DNA of 7,765 nt, from the NCBI GenBank assembly GCA_947462865.1, contig CANHRW010000092.1, positions 1 to 7,765 on the forward strand, read 5' to 3'. Positions 5,282 to 7,765 of this stretch are shown here, piece after piece. The DNA comes from Bacteroidota bacterium. Lineage in GTDB: Bacteria > Bacteroidota > Bacteroidia > UKL13-3. The notes beneath the pieces are model-generated. The model saw only the letters and a program-made list of their open reading frames with translations. It was not told the origin of the DNA and searched no databases. A program made the position numbers and the translations under genes. Within the stretch, counting starts at the first letter, position 1. Every line of letters begins with the position of its first letter.

Positions 5282-7378
5282 ATGAAAAAACACTTGCTGT
5301 TTGGCTTACTCTTTGTAATGGCCACTCAACTTATTGCACAAAACAACAACATGCTGAGCATAGAAAAATTATGGCAACTCAAACGTTTGAGTGAGCCTAC
5401 GCCCTCACCAGATGGAACAAAAGTACTTTATGGGGTAAAGTCTTATGATATTGGTTTAAATAAAGGTACAAATCTCATTTATCTACAAAGCTTAAATGAT
5501 GGAAAAACAAGCTTGTTAACAACCGAAATACAAAATGCATACAGTGCCAAATGGAGTCCTGATGGGTTATCTGTTACTTTTTTATCAAATACCAAAGAAG
5601 GTCCGCAACTATTCAGAACTGAGCTGAAACAGTTGCATACCGAACAACTTACCCATGTGAAAGGCGGAATTGGCACTTATAAATTTGCTCCCGATGGCAA
5701 ACATTTGGCCTATACAGCAGAAACTAAATTAGACAAAACTACCCAAGAAATTTATCCTGATTTAGACAAAACCAGTGGTAAAGTCATTGAGGGTTTGTTA
5801 TACAGACATTGGGATACTTGGCATGATGGCACTTACAGCCATTTATTTGTTGTAGCAGTTGAAAATGGCCTACCTACAGCCAATGCAATAGACCTTATGC
5901 AAGACGAAAAATATGATTGCCCACTCCAACCACATGGTGGCGATGACGATTATTCTTGGAGTCATGATGGCAGTAAAATAGCCTTTGTGTGCAAAAAGGA
6001 AACAGGAACTGCTGCAGCTTTTTCAACCAACAGCGATGTATTTGTTTACCGATTAAAAGACCAGGACATTTTGAATGTTTCTAGAAAAAACAAAGGTTAT
6101 GACAAACAACCTGAATTTTCGCCTGACGACAAACAATTGTTGTGGTTGAGCATGAGCACGCCTGGCTATGAAAGCGATAAATCAAACATCAAAGTATATC
6201 TATTTGAAGGCATAGATGGAGGCGTTAAAGGGACTATTAAATCTCAAGTAGAGCCCGTTAAAACACTCACTGCACAATTTGATTATACTGTTGAACATGC
6301 CAGCTGGATTGACAACCAAAAAATTGCTTTCATTGCAGTAAAAGATGGCTGTAAAAACTTATACACTTACAATCCAAAATCAACTGTAGACAATGGCATT
6401 TTAGCTTTAAGTACTGGCATACAAGATTTCAATAGTTTGGCTATAGCAGGTATAAAAAACAACTATTTATTGGCCTTGAGAAGCCGAATTGATCAACCAG
6501 CAGAACTCTTTAAAATTGAGTTGGGTAATGGAAAACAAACCCAAATCAGCCATGTAAACCAAGATTTATTGGCAACAGTGCAAATGGGTAAAGTTGAAAA
6601 AAGATTGATCCCTGCTACTGATGGAAAAAACATTTTAACTTGGGTTATTTACCCTCCTGATTTTGACCCTAAAAAAACATACCCTACCCTATTGTATTGT
6701 CAAGGAGGCCCACAAAGCCCAGTTTCTCAAGGGTTCAGTTACCGTTGGAATTTTCAATTAATGGCAGCAAAAGGTTATATCGTTGTGGCACCAAACCGTA
6801 GAGGCTTACCTGGTTTTGGTTCAGAATGGAACGATGCCATTACTGGCGATTATGGAGGCCAATGCATGCGTGATTATTTAAGTGCAATTGATGCTGTAAG
6901 TAAGGAGCCTTTTGTAAACAAGGAAAAATTAGGAGCAGTTGGTGCGAGTTTTGGGGGGTATAGTGTGTATTGGTTAGCGGGCAATCACCAAAATAGGTTC
7001 AAAGCATTCATTGCGCATTGTGGCATGTTTAATATGGAAAGCTGGTATGGCAGTACTGAAGAAATGTTCTTTGCGCAACACGACAACAATGGCCCTTATT
7101 GGTACCAAAACAAACCTTCAAATTTTGATGCTTCGCCACACCGTTTTGTTCAAAACTGGAACACCCCTATTTTGGTCATCCACAACGAAAAAGATTACAG
7201 AGTGCCCGTTACCCAAGGCATGGAAGCATTTACCGCTGCCCAAAGTATGCAAATTCCAAGTAAGTTTTTGTATTTCCCTGACGAGAACCATTGGGTTACC
7301 AAACCACAAAACAGTGTATTGTGGCAACGGGTATTTTTTGAATGGCTCGACCAATGGTTGAAAACACCTACTAAGTAA
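5282..7378 (+). CDS. dpp5: DPP5-like dipeptidyl peptidase, S9 family, exported
   Basis: A 698-residue serine peptidase of the prolyl oligopeptidase clan, most like the DPP5 group described from Porphyromonas gingivalis, which removes dipeptides from peptide N-termini with a preference for Ala or hydrophobic residues at P1. A signal peptide (1-20, ending LIAQ) sends it to the periplasm. Residues about 25-430 form a beta-propeller with PD40-like blades (WSPDGLSVTF 91-100, FAPDGKHLAY 135-144, WSHDGSKIAF 226-235, FSPDDKQLLW 279-288). The alpha/beta hydrolase domain (about 440-698) has GGPQSP (475-480), APNRRGLPGFG (503-513), the nucleophile Ser556 in GASFGGY, Asp638 in NEKDYRVP and His670 in ENHWV, so the triad is complete. 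The RHWDTWHDG segment (175-183) is typical of the DPP5 group. Length is close to that of known DPP5 proteins. It is the last gene before the terminator. It probably feeds on periplasmic oligopeptides; exact specificity is inferred. Confidence 0.93.
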   Translation: MKKHLLFGLLFVMATQLIAQNNNMLSIEKLWQLKRLSEPTPSPDGTKVLYGVKSYDIGLNKGTNLIYLQSLNDGKTSLLTTEIQNAYSAKWSPDGLSVTFLSNTKEGPQLFRTELKQLHTEQLTHVKGGIGTYKFAPDGKHLAYTAETKLDKTTQEIYPDLDKTSGKVIEGLLYRHWDTWHDGTYSHLFVVAVENGLPTANAIDLMQDEKYDCPLQPHGGDDDYSWSHDGSKIAFVCKKETGTAAAFSTNSDVFVYRLKDQDILNVSRKNKGYDKQPEFSPDDKQLLWLSMSTPGYESDKSNIKVYLFEGIDGGVKGTIKSQVEPVKTLTAQFDYTVEHASWIDNQKIAFIAVKDGCKNLYTYNPKSTVDNGILALSTGIQDFNSLAIAGIKNNYLLALRSRIDQPAELFKIELGNGKQTQISHVNQDLLATVQMGKVEKRLIPATDGKNILTWVIYPPDFDPKKTYPTLLYCQGGPQSPVSQGFSYRWNFQLMAAKGYIVVAPNRRGLPGFGSEWNDAITGDYGGQCMRDYLSAIDAVSKEPFVNKEKLGAVGASFGGYSVYWLAGNHQNRFKAFIAHCGMFNMESWYGSTEEMFFAQHDNNGPYWYQNKPSNFDASPHRFVQNWNTPILVIHNEKDYRVPVTQGMEAFTAAQSMQIPSKFLYFPDENHWVTKPQNSVLWQRVFFEWLDQWLKTPTK

Positions 7379-7418
7379 TTGGGCTTTACCTACACTCTTA
7401 TTGAACATCTTCCTTTAC

Positions 7419-7446
7419 AAAACAGAACTTAGGTTCTGTTTTTTTT
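7419..7446 (+). terminator. Rho-independent terminator closing the bamD-dpp5 run
   Basis: A 6-bp core stem CAGAAC / GTTCTG (7423-7428 with 7433-7438) encloses a TTAG tetraloop. Flanking AAAA and TTTT extend the pairing to 10 bp, and an unbroken run of eight T follows from 7439 to 7446. It starts 40 bp after the dpp5 stop. It is the only clear intrinsic terminator I find on the plus strand after bamD, which supports a single seven-gene unit. On the opposite strand the U tract would be only TTTTG, so bidirectional use looks weak. Confidence 0.85.
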
Positions 7447-7525
7447 GCATCCAAAATTCATGAAACAAAAAATTAAAATTAAACAATATTTGACAAAAGA
7501 ATATTTTTTTATTCTTTTTAATAAT

Positions 7526-7533
7526 TATATTTG
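7526..7533 (+). promoter_or_regulatory. Candidate Bacteroidota -7 promoter element
   Basis: TATATTTG matches the Bacteroidota sigma-A -7 consensus TAnnTTTG exactly. It would place transcription start near 7540, about 18 bases before the ATG of the downstream lipoprotein gene, a normal leader length. No TTG lies 19-21 bases upstream as the -33 element should; the nearest (7490-7492) is 33 bases away. The surrounding sequence is very AT-rich, so a chance match is possible. Confidence 0.4.
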
Positions 7534-7557
7534 ATATACATTAATTAACTTTAAAAC

Positions 7558-7765
7558 ATGAAACAATTTAACAATTTAATTATCGCTTTAACTACCCTAA
7601 TGGTGGTATCTTGTAGTACAGAAAGACACAATCAATTCACAAAGATTCGTGTAGACAAAAACAAAGAAATTACAAGTACCAACTTAAAAAATCGTATTAA
7701 AAATACTGAAAACAACTTTTCAAAAGATTTTAATAAAAACAATCCGTCACAGTTAGAGTCATCTA
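7558..7765 (+). CDS. Lipoprotein, N-terminal part (runs off window)
   Basis: The first 69 codons of a gene that continues past the window edge. It begins MKQFNN, followed by a hydrophobic stretch LIIALTTLMVV and lipobox VVSC, giving an acylated Cys19, so the product is a lipoprotein, probably anchored in the outer membrane. The visible mature part (20-69) is hydrophilic and unusually rich in Asn, Lys and Thr, with no recognisable domain. It reads like a flexible or coiled linker leading into a domain outside the window. It lies 179 bp beyond dpp5, after a terminator and behind its own candidate promoter, so it is a separate transcription unit. No function can be assigned. Confidence 0.75.
   Translation, partial: MKQFNNLIIALTTLMVVSCSTERHNQFTKIRVDKNKEITSTNLKNRIKNTENNFSKDFNKNNPSQLESS

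Noticed and set aside
7118..7408. 96-codon minus-strand frame at the end of dpp5
   Set aside because: It lies opposite the conserved catalytic Asp/His region of the peptidase, with no recognisable domain or start context.
7490..7492. TTG as a -33 partner for the TATATTTG element
   Set aside because: The spacing is 33 bases, where Bacteroidota promoters have about 19-21, so it cannot be the partner of that -7 element.
1..7765. Mobile element, CRISPR array, tRNA/rRNA, riboswitch or defence system
   Set aside because: On reading both strands I found no transposase or integrase motifs, no spaced direct repeats, no long inverted repeats and no recognisable RNA gene; the plus-strand run leaves almost no non-coding space before 7379.

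Overview
The window looks like a piece of a Bacteroidota chromosome. The DNA is AT-rich, genes start without Shine-Dalgarno sequences, and signal peptides end in the '...KAQ/IAQ' style common in that phylum. The gene string bamD - rpoZ - coaBC - DUF4835 (PorD) is one I know from Bacteroidota, and the omega subunit and CoaBC are of the Bacteroidota type. Class or genus cannot be fixed from the sequence alone.

Layout. Positions 1-103 hold what may be the last 33 codons of a plus-strand gene, converging on and just overlapping a minus-strand NlpC/P60 cell-wall hydrolase (97-660). A 61-bp divergent spacer with a perfect 10-bp palindrome separates this from a tight run of seven plus-strand genes: bamD (722-1534), rpoZ (1558-1905), coaBC (1905-3116), the DUF4835/PorD gene (3109-4014), a VIT1/CCC1-family Fe/Mn transporter (4019-4750), a small exported cysteine-rich protein of unknown function (4763-5263) and a DPP5-like S9 dipeptidyl peptidase (5282-7378). 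Gaps within the run are 4 to 23 bp, with overlaps of 1 bp (rpoZ/coaBC) and 8 bp (coaBC/porD). The first convincing intrinsic terminator follows the last gene (7419-7446). This is best read as one transcription unit, possibly with internal promoters. Beyond it lies an AT-rich spacer with a Bacteroidota-type -7 promoter element and the first 69 codons of a lipoprotein gene that runs off the window.

How the genes fit together. The first part of the run is core housekeeping: outer-membrane protein assembly (BamD), RNA polymerase integrity (omega), coenzyme A synthesis (CoaBC) and a probable type IX secretion accessory factor (PorD). The second part looks like a variable tail of metal transport, a cysteine-rich exported protein and periplasmic peptide breakdown. 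In Bacteroidota genomes as I remember them, recN often follows the DUF4835 gene; here the VIT1-like gene takes that place.

I see no mobile element, CRISPR array, RNA gene, toxin-antitoxin or defence system, and nothing that amounts to a clearly new biological system. The points most worth a second look are the non-canonical residues in the decarboxylase half of CoaBC and the unrecognised cysteine-rich protein next to a metal transporter.
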